DNA of 64,000 bases from Rhodobacteraceae bacterium EL53. GTDB lineage: Bacteria; Pseudomonadota; Alphaproteobacteria; Rhodobacterales; Rhodobacteraceae. Positions 9,496 through 17,494 of the stretch are shown in pieces; within the stretch, counting starts at the first letter, position 1, and the number at the start of each line of letters is the position of its first letter. The notes beneath the pieces were generated by a model, which saw only the letters and a list, made by a program, of their open reading frames with translations, was not told the origin of the DNA and made no database searches. The stretch is from contig OMPR01000010.1 of assembly GCA_900313015.1 (NCBI GenBank), positions 1 through 64,000 on the forward strand. The letters run 5' to 3'. The position numbers and the translations under genes are program-made.

Positions 9496-9917
9496 TGGCA
9501 TACTGGCTGTTCAAATCCGAGCCGTCCACCTGGAGCTGGAATGATCAGGTCGCCAAAGGTGAGGTTGGCGAAGAGTGGGATGGCGTGCGCAACTATCAAG
9601 CTCGCAACTTCATGCGCGAGATGAAGCTCGGAGATCGCGGGTTTTTCTACCACTCGCAAAAAGAAAAGTCAGTCGTAGGCATTGTCGAGGTCTGCGCCGA
9701 ATCCCACCAAGACAGTCAAACTGACGATCCGCGGTGGGAATGTGTGGATATCAAAGCTGTACGCAGCTTTGAAACGCCTGTCACCTTAGAGCAAATAAAG
9801 CTGGATGAACGCTTTGCCGAAATGGCACTGGTCAAAAGCTCTCGCTTATCCGTGCAACCGGTAACCGAGGATGAGTGGCGGCTCGTCTGCGCCTTGGGCA
9901 AGACAAACCCAAACTAG
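9495..9917 (+). CDS. EVE-domain protein
   Basis: This is a 140-residue single-domain EVE (PUA-like) protein. The start MAYWLFKSEPSTWSW, the block GVRNYQARNFMREM and GDRGFFYHS are family hallmarks of this modified-base-recognising fold (thymocyte nuclear protein 1 type). The ATG at 9495 overlaps the stop of the YciI gene (TGATG); a start six codons earlier is less likely. It is the last gene of the operon. No forward terminator is obvious, and the region beyond it holds two reverse-strand hairpins. The ligand here is unknown. Confidence 0.9.
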   Translation: MAYWLFKSEPSTWSWNDQVAKGEVGEEWDGVRNYQARNFMREMKLGDRGFFYHSQKEKSVVGIVEVCAESHQDSQTDDPRWECVDIKAVRSFETPVTLEQIKLDERFAEMALVKSSRLSVQPVTEDEWRLVCALGKTNPN

Positions 9918-9997
9918 GCCCAAATGCGTTTCTCTGACACCTGCACAGAGAAAGTTCCGGCCGCGCAGCCGGTCGAGATCAAAGATCTGCCAAATTT

Positions 9998-10032
9998 AAA
10001 AAGGGAAGGTCCTGACGATGCAGAACCTTCCC
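9998..10032 (-). terminator. Strong intrinsic terminator (end of candidate sRNA)
   Basis: Minus strand: GGGAAGGTTCTG (10021-10032) pairs with CAGGACCTTCCC (10003-10014) through 12 pairs including one U-G, with a 6-nt loop, and is followed by five U's. The opposite strand has no U tract. Confidence 0.8.
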
Positions 10033-10097
10033 CCACCCCACGTGCTCCCAAGTCACCACACGTGTTAAGAATTTCTGGTCCTGACCGTCCTGGTCAT
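9998..10097 (-). ncRNA. Candidate small RNA with its own promoter and terminator
   Basis: On the minus strand a sigma70-like promoter (10104-10133) is followed about 65 nt later by a very strong intrinsic terminator. This predicts a transcript of about 100 nt. It would contain a 5' hairpin TGACC-AGGAC-GGTCA, a G-rich stretch, and two copies of GTCAGGACC, the second inside the terminator stem. It lies beyond a separate terminator of the upstream DUF2853 gene, so it is not simply that gene's 3' UTR. I recognise no known RNA family; expression is unproven. Confidence 0.35.
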
Positions 10098-10103
10098 GTG
10101 ATA

Positions 10104-10133
10104 TATCTAGCCTGGAAAGCCTTGCCAACGCAA
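10104..10133 (-). promoter_or_regulatory. Candidate sigma70 promoter of the sRNA
   Basis: Minus strand TTGCGT (10128-10133), an 18-base spacer, then TAGATA (10104-10109). Motif match and location upstream of an isolated terminator support it; nothing else does. Confidence 0.4.
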
Positions 10134-10156
10134 ACCCAAAGCCTTGAAGATAAAGC

Positions 10157-10193
10157 TAAAATGCAAAACACCCACGAAAGATCGCAGGTGTTT
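10157..10193 (-). terminator. Probable terminator of the DUF2853 gene
   Basis: Minus-strand hairpin AAACACC ... GGTGTTT (10187-10193 with 10166-10172) followed by a T-rich stretch (TTTTGCATTTT), starting 24 bases after the stop of the gene upstream. Confidence 0.6.
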
Positions 10194-10216
10194 CATACAT
10201 TAAATCGTAACTTGGA

Positions 10217-10558
10217 TCAGCCGTAAACGGCTTCTTTTCCAAAATGCTTAGTCAGCATGTAATAGACCACAGCCCGATATTTGTTCCGCTCTGATTTCCC
10301 ATAAACATCAACAACTTTGTTGATGGCTTCCATCAGCTCTGGACTATCGGCAAGACCCAGTTTCTTCATCAGAAAATTTTCTTTGACAGTTTCCAGCTCA
10401 CTGTCCTGGCTAGACGCAACGGTCGACGCATCCGCGTTATAGATTGCAGGACCACATCCGATTGTGACCTTGGTCAACAAATCCATGTCAGGTTCCATAC
10501 CACACTTGTTTTTCAAATCATCCGCGTATGTGGCGATCAGATCGTCGCGTTTTCCCAT
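10217..10558 (-). CDS. DUF2853 family protein
   Basis: This is a 113-residue soluble, mostly helical protein. It begins MGKRDDLIATYADDLK and has a conserved CG...YNADAS segment and a YGKSERNKYRAVVYYML C-terminal region typical of DUF2853, a family of unknown function found in marine alphaproteobacteria. A clear hairpin terminator follows, so it is a single-gene transcript. The start is the only in-frame ATG consistent with the family and is preceded on the minus strand by a GGGAGAA ribosome site. Confidence 0.8.
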   Translation of the reverse strand: MGKRDDLIATYADDLKNKCGMEPDMDLLTKVTIGCGPAIYNADASTVASSQDSELETVKENFLMKKLGLADSPELMEAINKVVDVYGKSERNKYRAVVYYMLTKHFGKEAVYG

Positions 10559-10720
10559 CGTGTATTCTCCCAGATTAAGTGAGCGTTCTCTTGCGCGCTT
10601 GTAACGTAACGCCGCTGATTTCTTCTACAAAGGGAAAATTTTGCTGCATTCCCCATTACCCTAGGGAACCCAACAAATTGCTACGGGCATGCCTTTGCTC
10701 AATCAATGCGACCTGAAACG

Positions 10721-10749
10721 AAAAACGCCGCCGGATTTCTCCGACGGCG
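10721..10749 (-). terminator. Intrinsic terminator of ahcY
   Basis: Minus strand 9-bp GC-rich stem (10741-10749 with 10726-10734, one G-T) with a 6-nt loop, then GTTTTTCGTTT. It begins 25 bases after the ahcY stop. Confidence 0.85.
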
Positions 10750-10773
10750 CCATATCTTTCAATCACTAACAGC

Positions 10774-12165
10774 TTAGTAGCGATAGTGCTCAGGCTTGAA
10801 CGGGCCTTCGGGGCTGACACCGATGTAAGCCGCCTGTTCTGGGTCCAGCTTGGACAATTTAACACCAATACGCTCCAAGTGCAGACGCGCAACTTTTTCA
10901 TCCAGATGCTTAGGCAGGATGTAAACGTCGTTGTTGTACTCGTCGCCTTTGGTCCACAGCTCGATCTGCGCCAGAACCTGGTTGGTGAACGAAGCAGACA
11001 TCACGAACGATGGGTGACCTGTTGCATTGCCGAGGTTCAGCAAACGGCCTTCGGACAACAAAATCAGACGGTTGCCCGAAGGCATCTCGATCATGTCGAC
11101 CTGTTCTTTGATGTTGGTCCACTTGTGGTTTTTCAGGCTTGCGACCTGAATTTCGTTGTCAAAGTGACCGATGTTGCCAACGATCGCCATGTCCTTCATC
11201 TCGCGCATGTGCTCGATGCGGATCACGTCTTTGTTGCCAGTGGTGGTGATAAAGATGTCAGCCGAGCCAACTTCTTCTTCCAGAATCACAACTTCAAAGC
11301 CATCCATCGCCGCCTGAAGCGCACAGATTGGGTCAACTTCGGTTACCTTCACACGGGCACCAGCGCCGCGCAGCGAAGCCGCCGAACCTTTGCCAACGTC
11401 GCCGTATCCACAAACAACCGCAACTTTACCGGCCATCATGGTGTCGGTAGCGCGGCGGATACCGTCTACCAGGGATTCTTTACAGCCGTATTTGTTGTCG
11501 AACTTCGACTTGGTTACGGAATCATTTACGTTGATCGCAGGGAATGGCAACTGACCATTTTTGTGCAATTCATACAGGCGGTGAACGCCAGTTGTGGTTT
11601 CTTCTGACACGCCCAGAATTGCTTCGCGTGTTTTGGTGAACCAACCGGGTGTTTCAGCCATACGCTTTTTGATCTGAGCGAATACCGCTTCTTCTTCTTC
11701 CGAAGTTGGAACTTCGATCAGATCGGTTTCACCCGCCTCAACACGTGCGCCCAACAGAACGTACAGTGTCGCATCGCCACCATCATCCAGGATCAAGTTC
11801 GCGCCCTCAGGGAACATAAAGGATTTGTCGAGGTAATCCCAATGCTCGGTCAGGGTTTGACCTTTGATCGCGAACACAGGTGTGCCGCTTTCAGCAATCG
11901 CTGCAGCGGCGTGGTCCTGAGTCGAAAAGATGTTGCAAGATGCCCAACGCACGTCAGCACCCAACGCAACCAGCGTCTCGATCAGAACAGCTGTCTGAAT
12001 GGTCATGTGCAATGACCCGACAATACGCGACCCCTTCAGGGGCTGGCTTTCACCATATTCTGCCCGCAGTGACATCAGCCCTGGCATCTCGGTTTCAGCG
12101 ATGTCCAGCTCTTTGCGGCCAAACTCAGCCAGCGAAATGTCTTTGACGATGTAGTCTCCGGCCAT
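10774..12165 (-). CDS. ahcY: S-adenosylhomocysteine hydrolase
   Basis: This is a 463-residue NAD-dependent enzyme that splits S-adenosylhomocysteine to adenosine and homocysteine in the methyl cycle. The block [15 protein letters not shown], the NAD-binding motif [13 protein letters not shown] and the C-terminal [12 protein letters not shown] are diagnostic. The long form with the extra segment after the first domain is the usual bacterial type. I chose the ATG at 12165 (MAGDYIVKD), which has GGAG seven bases upstream; an ATG four codons earlier is also open but overlaps that ribosome site. It is monocistronic, with a strong terminator. I saw no known SAH riboswitch in the 148-bp upstream gap. 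Confidence 0.97.
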   Translation of the reverse strand: MAGDYIVKDISLAEFGRKELDIAETEMPGLMSLRAEYGESQPLKGSRIVGSLHMTIQTAVLIETLVALGADVRWASCNIFSTQDHAAAAIAESGTPVFAIKGQTLTEHWDYLDKSFMFPEGANLILDDGGDATLYVLLGARVEAGETDLIEVPTSEEEEAVFAQIKKRMAETPGWFTKTREAILGVSEETTTGVHRLYELHKNGQLPFPAINVNDSVTKSKFDNKYGCKESLVDGIRRATDTMMAGKVAVVCGYGDVGKGSAASLRGAGARVKVTEVDPICALQAAMDGFEVVILEEEVGSADIFITTTGNKDVIRIEHMREMKDMAIVGNIGHFDNEIQVASLKNHKWTNIKEQVDMIEMPSGNRLILLSEGRLLNLGNATGHPSFVMSASFTNQVLAQIELWTKGDEYNNDVYILPKHLDEKVARLHLERIGVKLSKLDPEQAAYIGVSPEGPFKPEHYRY

Positions 12166-12313
12166 AATAAGCTCCATTCCGGTTAAATCAGTCTTTTGCA
12201 GCCCCTAACATTCATGGCGTCAGGTGGCAACGCAGATGACCAGAACAGAGCCTTGTGGGCGCATTTACTCCGCCAACAAGAAATCGGCTACACATGCAGC
12301 GAGGCGCGTAGGC

Positions 12314-12628
12314 TCAACTCGCAGTGCCTTCAGGTACAATTTTCGGGATGGCTTCAAAGAAATCCGTACCCGCCGCAACAATGCAGCTGATCCCGTTGGC
12401 TTGGGTCAACAGAACAGTAAATGTACCATTTTCTGTAGACGACCAGATTTCCATAACTGAATGACCGTTGCGCACCTTTTGCAAGCCCCCAACCGTCAGC
12501 TCTTCTGCGTATTTATTTTGCAACTGTTCTACAACCGTGTCACGCAAACCACAGCTTGAGGCAAAGGCGGGCGGCGCAGTTGCGGCCATGCCAAATGTCA
12601 GAGCAAATCCCAACAAACGCTTGAACAT
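12314..12628 (-). CDS. Small secreted protein of unknown function
   Basis: This 104-residue protein starts with a Sec signal peptide (MFKRLLGFALTFGMAATAPPAFA, cleavage near residue 23). The mature part is about 80 residues with two cysteines (CGLRD near the new N-terminus and ISCIVA near residue 80) that could form a disulfide. A good ribosome site (AAGGAG) precedes the ATG. I do not recognise a named domain. It lies alone upstream of ahcY, separated by about 150 bp, and is probably periplasmic. Confidence 0.75.
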   Translation of the reverse strand: MFKRLLGFALTFGMAATAPPAFASSCGLRDTVVEQLQNKYAEELTVGGLQKVRNGHSVMEIWSSTENGTFTVLLTQANGISCIVAAGTDFFEAIPKIVPEGTAS

Positions 12629-12837
12629 AACAAGCTCCTTTCGATACAGGTTTCAATCCGAGGAGGGCATGCCTGGGAGGGTTAACACGCCCCCCTCAGC
12701 ACTTAATATCGGGATCACAGGGCCGGGTTTCAAACCACGGTCCCTCAAGAAAACGTTGGCAGCGTGTGATCAGGATGCCAAACAGGGTGCTCTCAGAATG
12801 TGGCAATTTCGAGGCACAGAACAAAGGGCGTAGCAGA

Positions 12838-13431
12838 ATGGCAACACAACCAAGAGCTTGGCAAAGGATGCTGTCAGGGCGTCGATTGGATCTTTTGGAC
12901 CCCACGCCAGTTGATATCGAAATCGAAGATATCGCCCACGGTTTAGCCTTTGTGGCGCGTTGGAATGGCCAAACCATGGGAGATTTTGCCTATTCGGTTG
13001 CCGAACATTCCCTGTTGGTCGAAGAACTTTTTGGCCGGATATCCCCAAATTCGCCTGCAAAATGGCACCTTGCTGCACTGCTGCATGACGCCCCTGAATA
13101 TGTGATCGGGGATATGATTTCCCCTGTAAAGGCCGCCGTTGGCCCAGACTATGGGGTGCTTGATGATCGCTTGACCGCTGCCATTCACATTCGGTTTGGT
13201 CTGCCCGCTGCGATCCCTGCATCTGTCAAAAAACAAATCAAAAAGGCTGACCGCATCAGCGCATGGATGGAGGCCATTCAGATTGCCGGTTTTTCAGAGG
13301 CCGAGGCCAACAAATTCTTTGGTAAACCTGACCGGATTCTTATCGACGGATTGAATATTCGTTTGCGCCCGCCAGTCGAGGTCCGAAATGCCTATTCAGC
13401 CCGGCATGAAATCCTGCTGACCCAGCTTTAA
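12838..13431 (+). CDS. HD-domain phosphohydrolase (YfbR-like)
   Basis: This is a 197-residue protein with an HD metal-dependent hydrolase core: AEHSLLVEEL supplies the first histidine and LLHDAPEYVIGDM the HD pair, as in the 5'-deoxynucleotidase YfbR family. It is likely cytoplasmic and acts on nucleoside monophosphates, though the substrate is inferred. The ATG at 12838 fits family N-termini; the open frame continues upstream to 12766 without similarity. Its stop overlaps that of the convergent glycosyltransferase gene by four bases. Confidence 0.82.
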   Translation: MATQPRAWQRMLSGRRLDLLDPTPVDIEIEDIAHGLAFVARWNGQTMGDFAYSVAEHSLLVEELFGRISPNSPAKWHLAALLHDAPEYVIGDMISPVKAAVGPDYGVLDDRLTAAIHIRFGLPAAIPASVKKQIKKADRISAWMEAIQIAGFSEAEANKFFGKPDRILIDGLNIRLRPPVEVRNAYSARHEILLTQL

Positions 13432-14651
13432 GAGGGGTCAGCAGACGGAGCAGTAGCGATAGTTACGGCGTCCCGTTCGGCCCGACGCGCCCGACGGGCT
13501 TGGCGCAGCTTTTTCAATCGATCGCGCGCATATTCCGGCGATTCAACAAAATCACCGCGCTGATCCAGCCCTTTGTCTTTGAACATCTGTGCACGTTCTG
13601 CATCTGTCGCCTGTGGCCACTTCACGTCCGGGCCTACAAACCCACCTGCAACCAATCCTCGACCTATGACTTCGTGGTCCAATTCACCAAAAGAAAGCCT
13701 GTTGGATTTCAACTGTGTCCCACGCACCCACTCGGTATACAACGCGTCGATGATCATCGGGGTGCAATTGCAAAAATGCGCCACATTGCGCGCCAACAAA
13801 TTATTCGCACCCGCTTTGCGTCGCAAAATCATCGCAACTTTTTGATCTGGCCGCCCCACCATCGCAAACAAATGCAGTGCGGATCCATCCGCTGCAATCA
13901 CGTGGGTTGCCGCCTTGTAACGCGCCAACTGGGTCTCGATGCTGTACTTTTCGGGGTAGAAAATATCATACCCTTCAGCGCGCAGATAATCCTCTAACTT
14001 TTCTTCGCCCAACATTCCGCCCTTACCCAACCCAAGCGCTGAACGCGAGATATAAAGCTTGCTGGCGCCGTCCGGCTTGATGTCGGTTGCAAAATTCTGG
14101 TGGATCGCATCCCTGAATTTCTGTGTTCCGTTGGTTATGGACCCCAGACCAAACCCCTGCCCCGGCACCACCAATTCTTCGACCTCGGTGGCTTCGGTTG
14201 CCACATGGATCGGCAATCCCGGTGCGATCTGATCCAGAAATGCCCGCTGGAACCCTCGCACCGCATCCCCGACCCGTGGTCGTTTGGGAATGAACAAAAT
14301 GCCATTATACGGCTCTTCGGACCCATTCAACGCCCAAATGCGCGACGTGCTTTCAACCAGAAAATGACCGAAATGGGCCCACAGAACACCGCCCCACAAC
14401 CATCGCCCAGTCAGCTTTTGCGTCACGGTCTCGGGGTTATCTGGCTCGGTCGTGATCGGTCGAAACCGTCGCCACAAAGCTCCTTCGGGGCAATAAGTGC
14501 CGTCACTGTGCAAAACCCCGGCCGGCTGCGTAAACGCGCTGACCGTAGGGGGAATGACTTTGGCATCCTGCAAAGTCATGACTTTTTCCGACCAACCACC
14601 TTCGGGCATGGGCCGCAGGTTTGGATCATTTAGATCCAGTACATCTGACAT
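13428..14651 (-). CDS. Glycosyltransferase family 61 protein
   Basis: This is a 407-residue protein with the GT61 (formerly DUF563) core: GVLWAHFGHFLVES around residues 85-100, KLYISRSALGLG at about 195-206, and IAADGSALHLFAMVG at about 255-269. Such enzymes transfer sugars to polysaccharide or glycoprotein acceptors; acceptor and sugar are unknown here. The C-terminal tail is rich in arginine and lysine. It lies 10 bp downstream of regA in the same direction, so it may be co-transcribed with the redox regulator, although a functional link is not implied. Confidence 0.78.
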   Translation of the reverse strand: MSDVLDLNDPNLRPMPEGGWSEKVMTLQDAKVIPPTVSAFTQPAGVLHSDGTYCPEGALWRRFRPITTEPDNPETVTQKLTGRWLWGGVLWAHFGHFLVESTSRIWALNGSEEPYNGILFIPKRPRVGDAVRGFQRAFLDQIAPGLPIHVATEATEVEELVVPGQGFGLGSITNGTQKFRDAIHQNFATDIKPDGASKLYISRSALGLGKGGMLGEEKLEDYLRAEGYDIFYPEKYSIETQLARYKAATHVIAADGSALHLFAMVGRPDQKVAMILRRKAGANNLLARNVAHFCNCTPMIIDALYTEWVRGTQLKSNRLSFGELDHEVIGRGLVAGGFVGPDVKWPQATDAERAQMFKDKGLDQRGDFVESPEYARDRLKKLRQARRARRAERDAVTIATAPSADPS

Positions 14652-14661
14652 GGCAATCCCC

Positions 14662-15216
14662 TTAGCGTGGGCTGCGTTTCGCCAGAATACGTTGCAGGGT
14701 TCGCCGGTGCATATTCAGTCGCCGCGCCGTTTCACTGACGTTTCGGTCGCACAGTTCATACACACGCTGGATATGTTCCCAACGGACACGATCCGCACTC
14801 ATCGGATTTTCAGGTGGGGGTGGCAACTCATCCGGTTTGGCCAGCAGTGCGTTTGTAATATCAGTGGCATCAGCTGGTTTTGACAAATAGTCCGTCGCGC
14901 CAATCTTGACCGCTGCAACCGCTGTGGCAATCGCGCCATATCCAGTCAAAACTACAACCCGGCTATCTGGGCGCTTTTCACGCAGGACTTCGACGACATC
15001 CAATCCGTTGCCATCTTCCAACCGCAAATCCACAACCGCATAGGCCGGAGGCCGCGCTGTAGCGATGGCTTGGCCGCCAGCCACAGACGAGGCGGTTTCA
15101 ACTTCGAACCCGCGTTTTTCCATCGCTTTGGCCAACCGGCGCAGAAACGGTTCGTCATCATCAACTAACAACAGCGTTTTGTCAGGTCCGATGTCAGGCT
15201 GGGTGCTCTCTGCCAT
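14662..15216 (-). CDS. regA: RegA/PrrA/ActR-type redox response regulator
   Basis: This is a 184-residue two-component regulator. The receiver domain (about residues 12-125) has the acidic pair DDD near 19-21, the phosphorylated aspartate D63 in VVDLRLEDGNG and the lysine in YLSKPADA. A proline-rich hinge (PPPPENP) leads to a Fis-type helix-turn-helix (about 145-180; NVSETARRLNMHRRTLQRIL), which is nearly invariant in RegA/PrrA. It controls respiration, photosynthesis and carbon and nitrogen fixation genes in relatives according to redox state. It lies downstream of senC and opposite regB, the classical layout. Confidence 0.96.
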   Translation of the reverse strand: MAESTQPDIGPDKTLLLVDDDEPFLRRLAKAMEKRGFEVETASSVAGGQAIATARPPAYAVVDLRLEDGNGLDVVEVLREKRPDSRVVVLTGYGAIATAVAAVKIGATDYLSKPADATDITNALLAKPDELPPPPENPMSADRVRWEHIQRVYELCDRNVSETARRLNMHRRTLQRILAKRSPR

Positions 15217-15304
15217 GCTTTTTCTTTCCGCTGCTTTTGGTTCTTGTTTGCTTAAGCCCGAGTATTACCAGCGCCTCAGCAAAGGTCAAACGCCCAGTCG
15301 CAGA

Positions 15305-15925
15305 TCAGATCTTATCCAGAAAGCATCCTACTTGGTCTGCCATCTGTTCTGGGGGCACATCCCGGCGGAAAAATTCGACAAAACCCTGCTCGGGCAGAAC
15401 CAGATAAGTAAAGGTCGAGTGATCAACCAAATAGAACTCGTCGCTCTTATCTTGGGCTTTGTAATAGGTTTTATACGCTTTGCTTGCCGCTTTGACCTGC
15501 TCGGGCGATCCGGTCAATGCGATCATCCGTTCGTGCAGATTTTCAGCGAATTCCCCAACAACTTCGGGTGTGTCCCGATCAGGGTCGATCGAAATGAACA
15601 CCGGAGTGACGGATTGGCCACGTTCTGTCAAAATATCAACGGCTTCTGCGTTACGCGATGTATCCATCGGACAAACGTCAGGGCAAAAAGTATAGCCAAA
15701 ATACACCAGTGACGGTTCTTTGATAACGTCTTTGTCCGTGACGGTTTCACCTTTGGCATTCACCAATTCAAAGGAACCGCCAATAGCACCGGCACCGCCA
15801 GCAACCTGACTGGCGCGACACTGGGCAAATTGATCACCCGATTTGGACCCCATCGTCAAAAACCAGGTTCCACCCACAACAATGGTAAGGGCGATAGCTG
15901 CGAGGATTGCATAGGTACGAGTCAT
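15305..15925 (-). CDS. senC: SCO1/SenC-family copper chaperone
   Basis: This is a 206-residue membrane-anchored thioredoxin-fold protein for CuA-site assembly of cytochrome oxidase. An N-terminal helix (about residues 5-22) anchors it in the inner membrane, and the periplasmic domain carries the copper ligands CPDVC and the late histidine in LVDHSTFTYL. The ATG at 15925 gives the expected short N-terminus; the frame extends upstream to 15982 into the regB promoter region. It is divergent from regB and about 88 bp before regA, so it is likely the first gene of a senC-regA operon. Confidence 0.95.
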   Translation of the reverse strand: MTRTYAILAAIALTIVVGGTWFLTMGSKSGDQFAQCRASQVAGGAGAIGGSFELVNAKGETVTDKDVIKEPSLVYFGYTFCPDVCPMDTSRNAEAVDILTERGQSVTPVFISIDPDRDTPEVVGEFAENLHERMIALTGSPEQVKAASKAYKTYYKAQDKSDEFYLVDHSTFTYLVLPEQGFVEFFRRDVPPEQMADQVGCFLDKI

Positions 15926-16024
15926 GACGATTATGGCCTTTGGTCGTAGAGAAGAGTGTGTTGATCGTTTTCGCGCGGACACCTATCAAGATACCCAGCC
16001 GTTGCAACAGGACATAGGTGACCA

Positions 16025-17422
16025 ATGCCAGATTCCAACATGAGCCTTTGGCCTGGAAAGGAACGTAGCAGCTGGATTCGCCTACGGACGCTCATCTTGT
16101 TGCGTTGGGTCGCCATTGTCGGACAGATCACTGCGATCACTGTCGCCCAGTGGCTCTACAACATGCAGATCGAGGTCGGATTATGCTATCTGGCAATTGG
16201 GGTTTCTGTAGTAGCAAACCTGGTGGCGATCTTCATTTTCCCTGAAAACAAACGCCTCACAGAATATGAAAACTTTCTGATGGTTTTGTTCGATCTGCTT
16301 CAGTTGTCTTTCTTGTTGTACCTGACGGGCGGTTTGCACAATCCTTTTGCCTTGCTTTTGCTAGGACCTGTCACCATTTCCGCGAACGTAATGGGCACAC
16401 GATCGACCCTGATCATTGGCGGTGCTGCGATTATTCTTGTTACTTTGCTGGCAGAATTTCACCTACCCCTCAAGACGGACCAAGGATTCATCATGCGGAT
16501 TCCGGACATCTTTGTCTTTGGGAACTGGGTGGCTGTGATCATCGCTATTGTCTTTCTCGGTGCCTACTCTCATCGGATCAGTACAGAAACACAGTCCATG
16601 TCCGAAGCCCTGTCCGCCACGCATATGGCGTTGGCCCGCGAACAAAAGCTAACAGACTTGGGAGGTGTTGTTGCGGCGGCGGCACACGAACTGGGGACAC
16701 CGCTTGCAACGATCAAACTTACCAGCGCTGAACTGATAGAAGAGCTGGATGACCGCCCGGACCTGCGCGAAGATGCTGCCCTTATCCGAGAACAAGCAAA
16801 CCGGTGTCGCGACATTCTGCGGGATATGGGACGGGCGGGAAAAGACGATCTGCATCTGCGACAGGCCCCCCTTTCAACTGTCATTCACGAAGCTGCAGAG
16901 CCGCATATGCATCGTGGAAAATTCGTGCATTTCGAAGAAAAACCCGGCGACGGTGGCGATATGCAGCAGCCCTCGATCCTGCGGCAACCCGAAGTCATCC
17001 ATGGCCTACGCAATCTAATCCAGAACGCGGTTGATTTCGCCCGCGCAAACGTCTGGGTTGATGCGGAATGGACCGAAAGCCAGATTTTTGTTCGCATCAT
17101 GGATGATGGACGCGGATACCCTCCACAAATGATCGGGCGCATCGGGGACCCCTTTGTACGCAAACGCCGCTCCGACATAGATCGAAAAACACGACCCGAA
17201 TACGAAGGTATGGGGCTTGGCCTGTTCATTGCTAAGACACTGCTAGAACGAAGCGGTGCCGAGCTGAGCTTTGCCAACGGGTCTGACCCCTATCAAGCTT
17301 TCACAAAGAAATCAGAACGACGCGGAGCTATCGTTCAGGTTGTATGGCCTCGCAACATCATTGACGCCCAAATCGGTGAAAATGCTGTGCCCAAAGGTCG
17401 AAATCAGCCGTTTCAATTTTAA
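16025..17422 (+). CDS. regB: RegB/PrrB-type redox sensor histidine kinase
   Basis: This is a 465-residue membrane kinase. Six helices span about residues 22-180 and include the quinone-sensing motif GGLHNPF (102-108). The dimerisation domain has the phospho-accepting H221 in HELGTPLATIKL, and the redox-active cysteine C261 (NRCRDILRDMGR) is conserved. The ATPase domain carries NAVDFA, DDGRGYPP and GMGLGLFIAKTLL. All residues known to matter for RegB signalling appear present. It phosphorylates RegA (14.7-15.2 kb). It is divergent from senC with a 99-bp shared promoter region. Confidence 0.97.
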   Translation: MPDSNMSLWPGKERSSWIRLRTLILLRWVAIVGQITAITVAQWLYNMQIEVGLCYLAIGVSVVANLVAIFIFPENKRLTEYENFLMVLFDLLQLSFLLYLTGGLHNPFALLLLGPVTISANVMGTRSTLIIGGAAIILVTLLAEFHLPLKTDQGFIMRIPDIFVFGNWVAVIIAIVFLGAYSHRISTETQSMSEALSATHMALAREQKLTDLGGVVAAAAHELGTPLATIKLTSAELIEELDDRPDLREDAALIREQANRCRDILRDMGRAGKDDLHLRQAPLSTVIHEAAEPHMHRGKFVHFEEKPGDGGDMQQPSILRQPEVIHGLRNLIQNAVDFARANVWVDAEWTESQIFVRIMDDGRGYPPQMIGRIGDPFVRKRRSDIDRKTRPEYEGMGLGLFIAKTLLERSGAELSFANGSDPYQAFTKKSERRGAIVQVVWPRNIIDAQIGENAVPKGRNQPFQF

Positions 17423-17494
17423 ATTAAGCAAACATTAACCTCTATTACCGCAAAACCTGTAGGGATCCGTCATAAAACAGGACAACGTGCGGCG

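Noticed and set aside
9924-10226. 100-codon open frame after the EVE gene
   Set aside because: It runs across two reverse-strand terminator hairpins, has no ribosome site and no family resemblance.
12178-12313. Possible SAH riboswitch upstream of ahcY
   Set aside because: I could not find a convincing structure or conserved core in the 136 bp; a covariance model search would settle it.
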